A DNA stretch of 64,000 nucleotides from Neomesorhizobium albiziae (GCF_900114255.1 NZ_FOSL01000013.1:1-64000), one strand, 5' to 3'; shown: positions 16,073 through 25,733, numbered from the stretch's first letter. Numbers and translations: made by a program. The notes: generated by a model from the letters alone, not told the origin.

Positions 16073-17962
16073 TCACACTGCCTGAGGCAGGTTGGAAACG
16101 CCCTTGCTGGTTTGCTGCTGTCTGTGCAACTTGGCGCTGGCCAGAACCCCTGTGAGCTTGCGGCCGTCGAGGGGCTTTGCCACAAAACCGTCGGCGCCGT
16201 TGTCGATCGCCGCCTTCCTGTCTTCCAGTATGCTGGTGATAACAATTGGAATGGCGGCCGTGGCGGGATCGGCACGCAGGCTGCGAAGCACCTGCCAGCC
16301 GTCGATTCCTGGCATGAGGATGTCCAGCAATATCGCCGACGGGCGGACAGTTCTCGCAAGCTGCAGCGCGGCTTCCGGTGCATCCGTGGCGATCGGACTA
16401 TAACCTTCCTTCACCAGCAGACGTTCAGCCAGTTGGAGAAATTCGCGGTCGTCGTCAACAATCAGTATCTTGCCCTGCACGCCGTGCTGGGTGGAGGCGC
16501 CAGACAATCCAGCAAAGCCGCTTTTGCGCTCCTTGGCTTCGGCGTTGGCTGCAATCATGGACTGTCGGTCTTCGTTATTTGGCAAAGCGGCAGTCGTGAC
16601 CGGCACATGAATGGTGAAACAGGAACCACGCCCCAACTCGCTGTCCACCGTAATTAGGCCGCCCATCAGCCGGCAGAGGTTCTGGCTCAGCGACAGGCCA
16701 AGTCCCGTTCCGCCAAACTTTGCCGCGATCGCCGGGCTCGCCTGCGAGAAGTTGGTGAACAAATTGGCCTGCTGCTCCTGGCTGATTCCGAGGCCCGAAT
16801 CCTCCACGCCGATCCTCAACCACGGTTTTCCATCCACATCCACCTGATCGACCGAAAGCGTGATATGGCCGTTGTTCGTGAACTTGGCGGCGTTACTCAG
16901 AAGATTGAGCACAGCTTGGCGAAGCTTTGTCGCATCAACGTGAACCGCGCCCAGACTTTCGCCACGGTGGACGGAGAAGATATTGGTGTTCTTGGCGGCG
17001 AGCGGCCGGCCTGTGAATTCCACTTCGTCAATAAACTTGTCGAGATCGACCACCTCCTGGTGGAGATCCATTCTTCCTGCTTCGATTTTTGAAATGTCCA
17101 GTATGTCGTTGACCATGGCCAGCAGGTGCTTTCCTGCCGCGCTGATCTTTTGCAGGTCGGCGATCTGTTCCCCGCGACCGTCGAGTTCGGCATCCTCCAG
17201 CATTATCTCACTGTAGCCAAGGACAGCGTTGAGCGGTGTTCTGAGCTCATGGCTCATCTTGGCCAGGAAATCCGATTTCGCGCCGTTGGCCCGTTCCGCT
17301 TCATCCTTGGCTTCGGTCAGCATCAGCATCGTCTCACGGTGCCGGTCGATTTCCCTCAGGAGTTCCGACTGCGAATCCACGACGCGCGTGTAGTAGCTCG
17401 CCATGAAGAACACATAGGTGGTCGCGCAGAAGGCAGAGATTATCCCCACTCCGACCATCTCATGAATCGGGATATGGGAGGGGAAACTGTTTTCCTGAAG
17501 GAACGCCAGATAGAACGCACCCAACCCGACCGCGGTCTGCGTAAAGATCACGGCGCGCGTCAGCAGGCTCGAGCCGAGATAGAAAAAGGCCAGCAGCGGA
17601 ACAACCAGAAGCCACATCAGGAACGGCGAACTTGCACCGCCGTAGTGATACGACCCCCAGAGGATCGCGAAGCTCAGATTGAGCACGGATGTTATTGCCA
17701 GCCACGTATAGTGGCGGGCAAGTGGCCGCACAGCGAACGGAAATACCCAGAAAGCGAAAATCGACAGCGCCAGGATATGGACATGCGGCCACGGATTCTG
17801 GTCGTTCAGAAAAAGAAACAGCGGGATCGGAAAGCCAAGAAACGGTCCGAAGAGATGGCTGATGAGGAACATCCGCACGCGCTTCTTGACATGCGGATCG
17901 ACCTTCAACGCGTCAGGCGTGAACCAGTCCAAAGCTGCTTCAAGTCGCCTTAGCAGTCCCAT
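16073..17962 (-). CDS. Hybrid sensor histidine kinase with six-helix membrane sensor (CqsS/LqsS-like candidate)
   Basis: A 629-residue protein. Six predicted membrane helices (about 30-52, 60-82, 84-107, 111-130, 133-155, 167-192) have short loops and no large periplasmic domain. A coiled linker leads to the HisKA domain with His238 in MSHELRTPLN, a HATPase domain with LLSNAAKF and GGTGLGLSLS, and a C-terminal receiver (about 497-610) with phosphoacceptor Asp547 in LLDILMPG. Six helices plus HisKA and a receiver is the layout of CqsS; LqsS has six helices without the fused receiver. Convergence on the AOS/response-regulator operon suggests it senses the synthase product. The ligand is inferred. 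Confidence 0.85.
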   Translation of the reverse strand: MGLLRRLEAALDWFTPDALKVDPHVKKRVRMFLISHLFGPFLGFPIPLFLFLNDQNPWPHVHILALSIFAFWVFPFAVRPLARHYTWLAITSVLNLSFAILWGSYHYGGASSPFLMWLLVVPLLAFFYLGSSLLTRAVIFTQTAVGLGAFYLAFLQENSFPSHIPIHEMVGVGIISAFCATTYVFFMASYYTRVVDSQSELLREIDRHRETMLMLTEAKDEAERANGAKSDFLAKMSHELRTPLNAVLGYSEIMLEDAELDGRGEQIADLQKISAAGKHLLAMVNDILDISKIEAGRMDLHQEVVDLDKFIDEVEFTGRPLAAKNTNIFSVHRGESLGAVHVDATKLRQAVLNLLSNAAKFTNNGHITLSVDQVDVDGKPWLRIGVEDSGLGISQEQQANLFTNFSQASPAIAAKFGGTGLGLSLSQNLCRLMGGLITVDSELGRGSCFTIHVPVTTAALPNNEDRQSMIAANAEAKERKSGFAGLSGASTQHGVQGKILIVDDDREFLQLAERLLVKEGYSPIATDAPEAALQLARTVRPSAILLDILMPGIDGWQVLRSLRADPATAAIPIVITSILEDRKAAIDNGADGFVAKPLDGRKLTGVLASAKLHRQQQTSKGVSNLPQAV

Positions 17963-18250
17963 TGCCCCGTCCCCCGACAGCTTGGTCCCGATCTTGTCGG
18001 ATAGTATTTTAGAACTCGTTAAGCTCGTAATAGGCGTGAAAGCGACATGGACATTGCCGTTCTATTTGAAGCTCGAGCCAAGCCCGCGAGGCGTCGAGAG
18101 GCCCGGCGCAACAAATGTACCAGCGGCGTATGACATCTACTTGCAGGGACTGGAGTTACGAGCATCGTGACGCGCCGGAAGCATGCGCACGCCTCCGCAT
18201 GGAACCTTAGGATGCCATGGCAGTTTGTCTCGGCAACCAAGGAACTGGCC

Positions 18251-18412
18251 ATGACCAAGAAAATCAACGCCCCACCGCCGAAACCCGGCCCGAAGAGAAA
18301 GCCTGCACGCGGTCGCGATGCACAAGCGTCGCCGGAACCTGAGCATATCGATCCGCCGCCGCGAGACGTGCGCGAGGCGCCGACTCCAAACCCGGACGAT
18401 GCGAGAAATTAG
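18251..18412 (+). CDS. Small proline-rich basic protein, hypothetical
   Basis: A 53-residue frame beginning ATGACCAAG with AAGGAA about seven bases upstream. The product is rich in Pro, Arg and Lys (PPPKPGPKRKPARG), with an acidic Pro-rich tail and no hydrophobic segment. Short disordered proteins of this kind are common in rhizobia. No function can be given. The codon choice and ribosome binding site support expression, but the frame could be spurious. Confidence 0.4.
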   Translation: MTKKINAPPPKPGPKRKPARGRDAQASPEPEHIDPPPRDVREAPTPNPDDARN

Positions 18413-18488
18413 ATAGCTGCCAGCGGTGGTGCCTTGATACGCCTACCCGCGTGGCCGCAGTCAGACGTCAGGCAACACAGGGTTAGCC

Positions 18489-19067
18489 TCAGCGCTTGCG
18501 CAGCCCGTCGACGAAGATGTCGACCAGGCGAAGCGCAGTCGGCTGCCAGTCAGCCGTTCCCTGCGAATAGAAAATGCCGACAAGGGTCCGCAGAAGATCC
18601 TCCGGTGCGATATCGGCGCGTAGCTTGCCCTCCGCGACCCCGCGATGGAGCAGCAGTCCGATCGCATTTGTCAGTCGCTCGAACGAGTAGGCCTTCAACT
18701 CGGTGGAACCGTGCGCGACGAGTTGGAATGCCTCGATCATACCCTTCTTGGTCGCCACGAGGCGAACGTTGGCATGCAGCCATTTTCGCAACGCCTCGAC
18801 CGGGTCGGGGTCGCGGGCGAGCTCTTCCGCGAGTTCGCCGAGGTGATCCACCTCGTGGCGGTAGACCGCTTCGAACAAATCCTCGCGCGTGGGGAAATGG
18901 CGATAGAGCGTGCCGATGCCGACACCCGCCTGCCGTGCGACGGCATCCAGGCTCGCTTGAGGGCCGCCTGCGCTGAAGACATGCGCCGCCGCCTCAAGCA
19001 GGAGTTCGCGGTTGCGGATGGAATCCGCACGTGGTTTGCGCCTTGCCTTTACGGTCTCAGTTCCCAT
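18489..19067 (-). CDS. TetR family repressor, divergent from the aldehyde oxidoreductase operon
   Basis: A 192-residue TetR protein. The N-terminal DNA-binding domain (about residues 15-65) contains QAGVGIGTLYRHFPTREDLF, an almost consensus TetR helix-turn-helix, and the rest is a helical ligand domain. An ATG three codons upstream is possible. It is transcribed away from the paoABC-like operon with a perfect palindrome between them, so it most likely represses that operon and possibly itself, with an aldehyde-related inducer. Confidence 0.88.
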   Translation of the reverse strand: MGTETVKARRKPRADSIRNRELLLEAAAHVFSAGGPQASLDAVARQAGVGIGTLYRHFPTREDLFEAVYRHEVDHLGELAEELARDPDPVEALRKWLHANVRLVATKKGMIEAFQLVAHGSTELKAYSFERLTNAIGLLLHRGVAEGKLRADIAPEDLLRTLVGIFYSQGTADWQPTALRLVDIFVDGLRKR

Positions 19068-19100
19068 TTTTTCCAAACAGGGCTCGTCCCCCCTTGATAA

Positions 19101-19117
19101 ACGGAGGCATCCTCCGT
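19101..19117. promoter_or_regulatory. Perfect palindrome, probable TetR operator
   Basis: ACGGAGG-CAT-CCTCCGT has seven-base perfect arms around a three-base centre. It lies 34 bases upstream of the tetR start and 154 bases upstream of the first oxidoreductase gene. Size and position match known TetR operators. Confidence 0.65.
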
Positions 19118-19270
19118 ATAACTAGCATGCAGGCCGGGAAAACGCACCAAGGCACGCATTCCCGGTCAGGGCAGTCGGACGGTCATTTCGGAACCCTCCC
19201 GGCGCCCGCATCTTCTGCCGCAGACTGCGGCTTCGATCCATACATCACAATCACTGAATGGAGTACTTTG

Positions 19271-19783
19271 ATGTCGCTCTCCATTACTCTCACCGTCAAT
19301 GGACAGTCGCGCATAATCGCGCTCGACGATCCGCGCGTGATGCTGCTCGACCTGTTGCGCGAGCGGCTCGACCTGCCGGGAACCAAAAAGGGGTGCGACC
19401 GGGGCCAGTGCGGTGCCTGCACCGTGCTCGTCGACGGACGACGCGTCAATTCATGCCTCGCGCTGGCCGCTAGCCTCGATGGGGCGACAGTCACCACAAT
19501 CGAGGGACTTGCCGAGGGCGAGATGCTGCATCCGGTCCAGGCGGCCTTCATCGCCCATGATGGCTTGCAATGCGGCTACTGCACGCCGGGCCAGATCATG
19601 AGCGCTGTCGGTCTGATCGCGGAAGGCCATGCCGGGGATGATGCCGAGCGCATCCGCGAGCTGATGAGCGGCAATATCTGCCGCTGCGGCGCCTATCAGG
19701 GCATCACCGAAGCGGTGCTTGAAGCGCAAAGAACGCTCGCCGACAGAAATGATGCCGAGCGCAACAGGAAGGATGCGGCATGA
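19271..19783 (+). CDS. paoA: Aldehyde oxidoreductase small subunit, two [2Fe-2S] clusters (PaoA-like)
   Basis: A 170-residue xanthine-oxidase-family iron-sulfur subunit. All eight cluster cysteines are present: Cys42, 47, 50 and 62 in the plant-ferredoxin-type domain (GCDRGQCGAC) and Cys101, 104, 137 and 139 in the helical domain (CGYC and CRC). It passes electrons from the molybdenum site to FAD. Escherichia coli PaoA carries a Tat leader; none is present here or in the in-frame upstream sequence, so this complex is probably cytoplasmic. GGAG lies seven bases before the ATG. It overlaps the next gene by four bases. Confidence 0.88.
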   Translation: MSLSITLTVNGQSRIIALDDPRVMLLDLLRERLDLPGTKKGCDRGQCGACTVLVDGRRVNSCLALAASLDGATVTTIEGLAEGEMLHPVQAAFIAHDGLQCGYCTPGQIMSAVGLIAEGHAGDDAERIRELMSGNICRCGAYQGITEAVLEAQRTLADRNDAERNRKDAA

Positions 19784-20838
19784 ACCGGTTCGACTACATT
19801 CGCCCGGCCAGCATTCCCGAAGCGGTCGCGGCAGCGGCCGAGCAGGGCTCGGCCTATCTTGCCGCAGGCACCAACCTGCTCGACCTGATGAAGGGTGGCG
19901 CGGCGCGGCCGCAGCGGCTCGTCGATATAACGCGGCTGCCGGGCCTCGACCGCATCGAATGGCAGCCTGACGGCGGCGTTCGTGTCGGCGCCATGGTTCG
20001 CAATGCGGACCTGGCCTATGACGAGCGCTTCGCCGGAACCTTCCCGGCGGTCGCGGAAGCGCTGCTGTCGGGTGCTTCCGCGCAACTTCGCAACGCGGCG
20101 ACCGTCGGCGGCAATCTGATGCAGCGCACGCGCTGCGCCTATTTCCACGATCTCGCGAGCGCCTGCAACCGGCGGGCGCCAGGCTCCGGCTGTGACGCGT
20201 TGGGCGGCGAGAGCCGCCTGCACGCGGTTCTCGGGTGGAGCGAGCACTGCATCGCCACCCACCCGTCCGATTTCTGCGTGCCGTTGACGGCGCTGGACGC
20301 GGTGGTCGAGGTGGAAGGCCCGCATGGCCGCCGGGAAATTGCGGTGGATGCGCTGCACATGCTGCCCGGCGCGACGCCGGAGCAGGAGACGTCGCTCTTG
20401 CCTGGCGAACTGATCGTGGCGCTGAGGCTCCCGGCGGAAGCCGCGGCCTTCTCGCGCAATGCCCGCTACTTGAAGCTGCGCGAGCGCACATCCTATGCCT
20501 TTGCAGTCGTCTCCGCGGCGGCAGCGCTCAAGATCGAAGGCGGTGCGATCCGCGCGGCGCGTATCGCGCTTGGCGGCGTCGCTGCCAAGCCGTGGCGCGC
20601 GCGTGACGCTGAGGTTTCCCTCGTAAGCCTGCCGGCCAGTCCCGAGGCATTCATCCACGCCGCCAACCTGGCCCTCGCCGAGGCTCGGCCGTCCGGCGAC
20701 AACGCTTTCAAGATCGAACTGGCGCGCCGCATTGTCGTCCGCGCCCTGACGCTTGCCCTTGAGGGGACGCCGGAGACCATGCCTGCGCTGCCGGCTTCGC
20801 CCCTCTCCATGAACCCTGGAGTAAACCATGTTGCATGA
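19780..20838 (+). CDS. paoB: Aldehyde oxidoreductase FAD subunit with [4Fe-4S] insertion (PaoB-like)
   Basis: A 352-residue CoxM/FAD-binding PCMH-type subunit. The FAD-binding motifs AAGTNLLDLMKGG (28-40) and TVGGNLMQRTRC (108-119) are clear. A cysteine-bearing loop (Cys119, Cys129, Cys138, Cys157, with GSGCDALGGESRLHAVLG) matches the extra [4Fe-4S] cluster loop of PaoB and the 4-hydroxybenzoyl-CoA reductase beta subunit. That loop separates it from plain xanthine dehydrogenase subunits. The gene starts in the ATGA overlap with the small-subunit gene and overlaps the large-subunit gene by 11 bases, so the three are one operon. Confidence 0.88.
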   Translation: MNRFDYIRPASIPEAVAAAAEQGSAYLAAGTNLLDLMKGGAARPQRLVDITRLPGLDRIEWQPDGGVRVGAMVRNADLAYDERFAGTFPAVAEALLSGASAQLRNAATVGGNLMQRTRCAYFHDLASACNRRAPGSGCDALGGESRLHAVLGWSEHCIATHPSDFCVPLTALDAVVEVEGPHGRREIAVDALHMLPGATPEQETSLLPGELIVALRLPAEAAAFSRNARYLKLRERTSYAFAVVSAAAALKIEGGAIRAARIALGGVAAKPWRARDAEVSLVSLPASPEAFIHAANLALAEARPSGDNAFKIELARRIVVRALTLALEGTPETMPALPASPLSMNPGVNHVA

Positions 20839-23080
20839 GACCGTTTTGCGCCAACATGCCCGGCATGGTTCGAATGCCGGCCAGCCGCTGACGCGCCGCG
20901 ACGGTGTGCTCAAGGTCACCGGCCGTGCGACCTATGCCGCCGACAACCATCCAGAAGGCATGCTTTATGCGGTGACCGCCGTCAGCCGCATCGCACGCGG
21001 CCGTGTGACCGCGCTCGACGTCGACGCCGCCAGGGCGCATCCCGGCGTCGTCGAGGTGATCACGCCAGCCAACCGGCCGCCGCTGGCTCACGATCCCGAC
21101 GAGAAGATGCCGCCCTTCGGCTTCCGGGTGGAGGTACTGCAGGATGATAGCGTGCGCTACGTGAACCAGCCGATCGCGCTGGTCGTCGCCGAAACGCTGG
21201 AGGCAGCAACGGAAGGCGCTGCCCTGCTCAATCCGCAATATGAAGCCGAGAGTGCCCGCACAGGTCCGCACAACGGCGAACACTTCGCGCCGCCGGCAAT
21301 CGGTGTCGGCGCGCCGCCGCGGACCGCGCATGGCGATGTCGAGGCCGGCCTTGCCGCTGCCGCGCGCGTGACGGAGGCGGAATACGTCACGCCGCCGCAA
21401 TACCACAACGCGATGGAGCCGCACGCGGTCGTCGCCCAGTGGGACGGCGACCGGCTTACCCTGGATATGCCCAACCAGGCGCTGGCGCTGAGCTGTGCGT
21501 CCTATGCGGCCTATTTCGGCATTCCGGTCGAAAACGTGGTGATCCGTTCGCCCTTCCTGGGCGGCGGCTTCGGCTCGAAGGCGATCCTCAATGGGCCTCA
21601 CATCCTGGCGATCGTCGCCGCACGCATGCTCAACAGGCCGGTGAAGCTGGCGCTTACGAGGACACAGATGTACGGCCCGGTCGGTCATCGCGGCCGCACC
21701 TGGCAGAAGCTGCGCATCGGTACGGACAGCGATGGCCGCCTCACGGCGCTTCACCATCATGCACTTTGCGCCACATCGAGCTTCGACGAATTCATCGAGC
21801 CGGCCGCCAACGCGTCGCTGCCGCTCTATGCCAGCCCCGCCATCCTTTCCGAGCACGAGGCCCTCCGGCTCGACATCGGCACGCCCGGGCCGATGCGCGC
21901 GCCCGGCGAGGCGTCCGGATCGGCGGCACTCGAAGTCGCGATGGACGAAGCGGCGGAGGCCTGCGGCATGGACCCGCTCGCGTTCCGGCAGGCGAACTAT
22001 GCGGAAACCGAGCCGGGAACCGGCAGGCCGTTTTCGTCCAAGGCACTGCGAGAGTGCTACACCGAAGGGGCCAAGCGCTTCGGCTGGTCCCGCCGACCGC
22101 TTGCGCCGCGCACAATGCGAGACGAAAACGGCTTGCTGGTCGGCTGGGGCATGGGTACTGCGGTGTTCCACTGCCCCCATTTCCCGGCGCAAGCACGCGC
22201 CACATTGCGTGCCGATGGCTCTGCATTGGTCGAAACTGCGGGCGCCGACATGGGACAAGGCGCGTGGACCGCGCTCGCCCAGATCGCTGCTGAAGCGCTT
22301 GGCCTTGAACCGGATCAGGTGGAACTTCGCTCGGGCATTTCGACACTTCCGGACGGCGGCATTGCCGGAGGCTCCGGCCATACGGCAAGTGCTGGACTGG
22401 CGCTCCACAATGCGGGAGATGACGCGATAGCCAGACTTGCCGAGATTGCGGTGGCCGATCCGGCGTCGCCGCTGTTCGGCGCCGGCAACATCGGCGTTGT
22501 GGCCCGCAACGGACGGCTTCACCGCCGCGATGACGAAGGACGCAGCGAAAGCTATTCCGACATTCTGGCGCGCGCGGACCGCAGCGAGGTCATTGGCACC
22601 GCGAAGGCCGCCCGCGACCCGGCGGTCGCTGAAGCCCATGCGATGTTTTCGCACGGCGCCGTCTTTGCCGAGGTGAAGGTCGACCCCGACCTCGGCCAGG
22701 TGCGCGTGAGCCGCCTTGTCGGCGCCTTCGCTGCCGGCCGCATCATCAATCCCCGTCTTGTGCGCAGCCAGTATTTCGGCGGCATGATCTGGGGCCTATC
22801 GTTCGCGCTGCAGGAGGAGGCGATCACCGACCGAAGGACCGGGCGGATCATGAATGCCGATCTTGCCGAGTATCATGTGCCGGTCAACGCAGACGTGCCC
22901 TCCCTCGATGCAATCCTGGTGCCGGAGGACGATCTTTACGTCAATCCGCTCGGCGTGAAAGGGGTCGGCGAGATCGGCATCACCGGCACCGTGGGTGCGA
23001 TCGCCAATGCGGTCTGGCATGCGACCGGGGTGCGCGTCCGGCGCTTCCCGATCCGGATCGAAGATCTGCTCGTCAACTAG
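20828..23080 (+). CDS. paoC: Aldehyde oxidoreductase large molybdenum-cofactor subunit (PaoC-like)
   Basis: A 750-residue xanthine-oxidase-family large subunit. It contains the aldehyde oxidase a/b hammerhead domain (about 20-140) and the Moco-binding region: FLGGGFGSK (about 240), MRAPGEASG, ETAGADMGQGAWT, and the C-terminal catalytic base Glu715 in GVGEIGITGT. These signatures fit PaoC, which oxidises a broad range of aldehydes, including aromatic ones, to acids. No PaoD-type (XdhC-like) maturation factor is encoded next to it, so maturation must depend on a protein encoded elsewhere. Confidence 0.9.
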   Translation: MLHETVLRQHARHGSNAGQPLTRRDGVLKVTGRATYAADNHPEGMLYAVTAVSRIARGRVTALDVDAARAHPGVVEVITPANRPPLAHDPDEKMPPFGFRVEVLQDDSVRYVNQPIALVVAETLEAATEGAALLNPQYEAESARTGPHNGEHFAPPAIGVGAPPRTAHGDVEAGLAAAARVTEAEYVTPPQYHNAMEPHAVVAQWDGDRLTLDMPNQALALSCASYAAYFGIPVENVVIRSPFLGGGFGSKAILNGPHILAIVAARMLNRPVKLALTRTQMYGPVGHRGRTWQKLRIGTDSDGRLTALHHHALCATSSFDEFIEPAANASLPLYASPAILSEHEALRLDIGTPGPMRAPGEASGSAALEVAMDEAAEACGMDPLAFRQANYAETEPGTGRPFSSKALRECYTEGAKRFGWSRRPLAPRTMRDENGLLVGWGMGTAVFHCPHFPAQARATLRADGSALVETAGADMGQGAWTALAQIAAEALGLEPDQVELRSGISTLPDGGIAGGSGHTASAGLALHNAGDDAIARLAEIAVADPASPLFGAGNIGVVARNGRLHRRDDEGRSESYSDILARADRSEVIGTAKAARDPAVAEAHAMFSHGAVFAEVKVDPDLGQVRVSRLVGAFAAGRIINPRLVRSQYFGGMIWGLSFALQEEAITDRRTGRIMNADLAEYHVPVNADVPSLDAILVPEDDLYVNPLGVKGVGEIGITGTVGAIANAVWHATGVRVRRFPIRIEDLLVN

Positions 23081-23273
23081 TCAGCAAGAGTGCCCCGCAT
23101 TCGGGAACCAAGGCCATCCCTCAGTGGGGTGGCCTTGCGTCAAAGCGGCGTGTGTGCACCAACTCCCTCAAGCTAACGCCCTTTCGCCATGCCGGCGCCG
23201 AACGGTGCATAAGCGCCTTAAGGGCGGCCCTCGGTCCAACTAAGCAGACTTCTGATTTGGAAGGAGAAACGCA

Positions 23274-23348
<75 letters not shown>

Positions 23349-23503
23349 TAAAAGCGAGTGCGGGCGCCTTCTGCCATATCAATCCGGCATGCGCAAGCGA
23401 TGTGTGCACAATGATTGAAACTTGCGGCAATCGCCATCGGACAGCCACAATAAGGCATAGTTTGCATCTGCATCGGCAATTATCTCGCGGGGGATCGCAG
23501 GCG

Positions 23504-23680
23504 ATGGCCAAAAAAGTCGCGGAGAAGGATGGGAAAGACGACTTGCGCAAGGCCCGGCTGGCCGAGGAACTGCGCGCCAACCTACAGAAACGCAAAGCGC
23601 AATCGCGCTCGCGGCGCACGGGTGACGCCGACAGCAGACCGGAAGGCATCGCGGCCAGCGCCAAGAACTCGAAAGACTGA
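23504..23680 (+). CDS. Small highly charged protein upstream of murA, hypothetical
   Basis: A 58-residue Lys/Arg/Glu-rich protein (KKVAEKDGKDD, RANLQKRKAQSRSRR) with no hydrophobic segment. GGGGGAT lies upstream of the ATG. A short basic protein in front of murA is, from memory, a recurring feature of rhizobial genomes, which supports it being real. The function is unknown; nucleic-acid or ribosome association is conceivable from the charge but not shown. Confidence 0.6.
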   Translation: MAKKVAEKDGKDDLRKARLAEELRANLQKRKAQSRSRRTGDADSRPEGIAASAKNSKD

Positions 23681-23815
23681 TTCCCGCTGCCGCCTACCAA
23701 AACGGGTATGCTGCCGGTCATGAAACGCAATTCCTTGAACGATACGGCCCGATAGTCTAGACGGACCGATCACATTCAAACTGAGACCGGCCTTCGCCCG
23801 GAGAAATGCTCCCAC

Positions 23816-25108
23816 ATGGATCGCATCCGCATCGTCGGCGGCAATGAACTGACCGGCAGAATACCGATTTCGGGCGCCAAGAACGCCGCCCTCCCGCTGA
23901 TGATCGCGTCGCTCCTGACCGACGACACACTGACGCTCGAAAACGTGCCGCACCTGGCCGACGTGGAACAGCTCATCCGCATCCTCGGCAACCACGGCGT
24001 CGACTATTCGGTGAACGGCCGTCGTGAAAAGCAGCAGGAAGGCTACGCGCGCACCATCAATTTCACCGCGCGCAGCATCGTCGACACCACCGCGCCCTAC
24101 GAGCTCGTCTCGAAGATGCGGGCGAGCTTCTGGGTGATTGGACCGCTCCTGGCGCGCATGGGCGTGGCCCGCGTCTCGCTGCCCGGCGGCTGCGCCATCG
24201 GCACGCGGCCGGTCGACCTGTTCATCGAGGGACTGCAGGTACTCGGCGCCGAAATCGACATCGACAGCGGCTACATCAACGCCAAGGCGCCCAATGGCCG
24301 CCTCGTCGGCAACCGCTACGTGTTCCCGAAAGTCTCGGTCGGCGCCACCCATGTGATGATGATGGCGGCGAGCCTTGCAAAGGGCGAGACGGTGCTGGAA
24401 AACGCCGCGCGCGAGCCGGAAATCGTCAATCTCGCCGACTGCCTCAACGCGATGGGCGCAAAAATCAGCGGCGCCGGCACATCGACCATCACCATCGATG
24501 GCGTCGATTCGCTGTCGGGGGCTCGCCATGCGGTCATTCCGGATCGCATCGAGACGGGCACCTACGCCATGGCGGTGGCGATGACCGGCGGCGACGTGAC
24601 ACTGGAGAATGCACGCCCCGATCTCCTGCAGGGCGCGCTCGACATCATCGCGCAGACCGGAGCAGAAATCATCCCGGTCAACTCCGGTATCCGGGTGAAG
24701 CGCAACGGCGCCGGCATTTCGCCGGTAGACGTCACGACCGAACCCTTCCCCGGCTTCCCGACCGACCTGCAGGCGCAGTTCATGGGCCTGATGACCATGG
24801 CCAAGGGCAAATCGCGCATCACCGAGACCATTTTCGAAAACCGCTTCATGCATGTGCAGGAACTCGCCCGCCTGGGCGCCCACATCACGCTCGCCGGGCA
24901 AACGGCGATCGTCGACGGCGTCACAAAGCTGAAGGGGGCGCCCGTCATGGCGACCGACCTTCGCGCCTCGGTGTCGCTGGTCATTGCCGGCCTCGCCGCC
25001 GAAGGCGAAACGACGGTCAACCGCGTCTACCATCTCGACCGCGGCTTCGAGCGGCTGGAAGAAAAGCTGTCCGGCTGCGGCGCCACCATCGAACGCATCT
25101 CCGGCTGA
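23816..25108 (+). CDS. murA: MurA, UDP-N-acetylglucosamine 1-carboxyvinyltransferase
   Basis: A 430-residue enolpyruvyl transferase that transfers enolpyruvate from PEP to UDP-GlcNAc in the first committed step of peptidoglycan synthesis. [13 protein letters not shown] (19-31) is the N-terminal signature. The catalytic cysteine is Cys126 in [13 protein letters not shown], the site alkylated by fosfomycin. The length is normal for the family. It opens the conserved rhizobial block leading to hisD and infA. Confidence 0.97.
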   Translation: MDRIRIVGGNELTGRIPISGAKNAALPLMIASLLTDDTLTLENVPHLADVEQLIRILGNHGVDYSVNGRREKQQEGYARTINFTARSIVDTTAPYELVSKMRASFWVIGPLLARMGVARVSLPGGCAIGTRPVDLFIEGLQVLGAEIDIDSGYINAKAPNGRLVGNRYVFPKVSVGATHVMMMAASLAKGETVLENAAREPEIVNLADCLNAMGAKISGAGTSTITIDGVDSLSGARHAVIPDRIETGTYAMAVAMTGGDVTLENARPDLLQGALDIIAQTGAEIIPVNSGIRVKRNGAGISPVDVTTEPFPGFPTDLQAQFMGLMTMAKGKSRITETIFENRFMHVQELARLGAHITLAGQTAIVDGVTKLKGAPVMATDLRASVSLVIAGLAAEGETTVNRVYHLDRGFERLEEKLSGCGATIERISG

Positions 25109-25130
25109 TCGAAATCCGGCACGAGCAGTT

Positions 25131-25149
25131 CCGGTTCTTTCAGAACCGG
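25131..25149. terminator. Hairpin after murA
   Basis: CCGGTTCT-TTC-AGAACCGG is a perfect eight-base stem with a three-base loop 22 bases after the murA stop. The DNA after it contains CTCTAACTATTTGTTTTG, a T-rich sequence typical of rhizobial gene ends. Confidence 0.5.
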
Positions 25150-25296
25150 TAACTCGCTCTAACTATTTGTTTTGCCGCATTTATGCGACGCCAAATGTTT
25201 CCTCTTGGCTGCAAAATGCTCTATCGGTTGCACCGCACCCAAAGACCGCCTAACAAGGCCGGAAATGCAACGCTCCGGACAAGGCGCCGATATTCC

Positions 25297-25731
25297 ATGG
25301 ACCAGCTCAAGCTTGTCGCCCTCGACGAACAAGATCTGAATATCATCTCGGCGCATGTCCAGGACGCTGTGATGAAGATCGGCGACCTGGAATTCCTGCC
25401 GCGAGCCAAGCGCTTCGTGGTTCCTATGAACCGTTTTGCCTGGGAGGCGGTTTCGGGCGTCCTGCGCAAGCGTGGCGAAAGACGCCAGAGCGTGCTGCAT
25501 TTCGACCGGGTGCTTTCGGCCAAAACGGCGGGGATGGACCGCGACAAGCCAGCCGACATCCTGTCCCTGCTGGCGATCCGGTTTGCCGAGGCGGAGACAC
25601 CGGCCGGCGCCATCGAGCTCGACTTTTCCGGCGGCGCCACCGTCCGCCTTGAGGTCGAGTGCATCGAGGCCCGCCTCGCCGATCTGGGCGCCGCCTGGGA
25701 AGCCTCCTCGCTGCCTTCCCACAAGGTGTGA
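25297..25731 (+). CDS. DUF2948 family protein
   Basis: A 144-residue protein with the typical start LKLVALDEQDLNIISAHVQD, which identifies the alphaproteobacterial DUF2948 family. It is soluble, has no signal peptide and has no assigned function. Its position between murA and hisD is conserved in rhizobia. The gene ends two bases before the hisD ATG, so the two are co-transcribed. Confidence 0.85.
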   Translation: MDQLKLVALDEQDLNIISAHVQDAVMKIGDLEFLPRAKRFVVPMNRFAWEAVSGVLRKRGERRQSVLHFDRVLSAKTAGMDRDKPADILSLLAIRFAEAETPAGAIELDFSGGATVRLEVECIEARLADLGAAWEASSLPSHKV

Positions 25732-25733
25732 CC

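Noticed and set aside
20708-22654. 648-codon minus-strand frame opposite the molybdenum subunit gene
   Set aside because: A shadow of the GC-rich paoC-like gene; the composition is typical of antisense frames.
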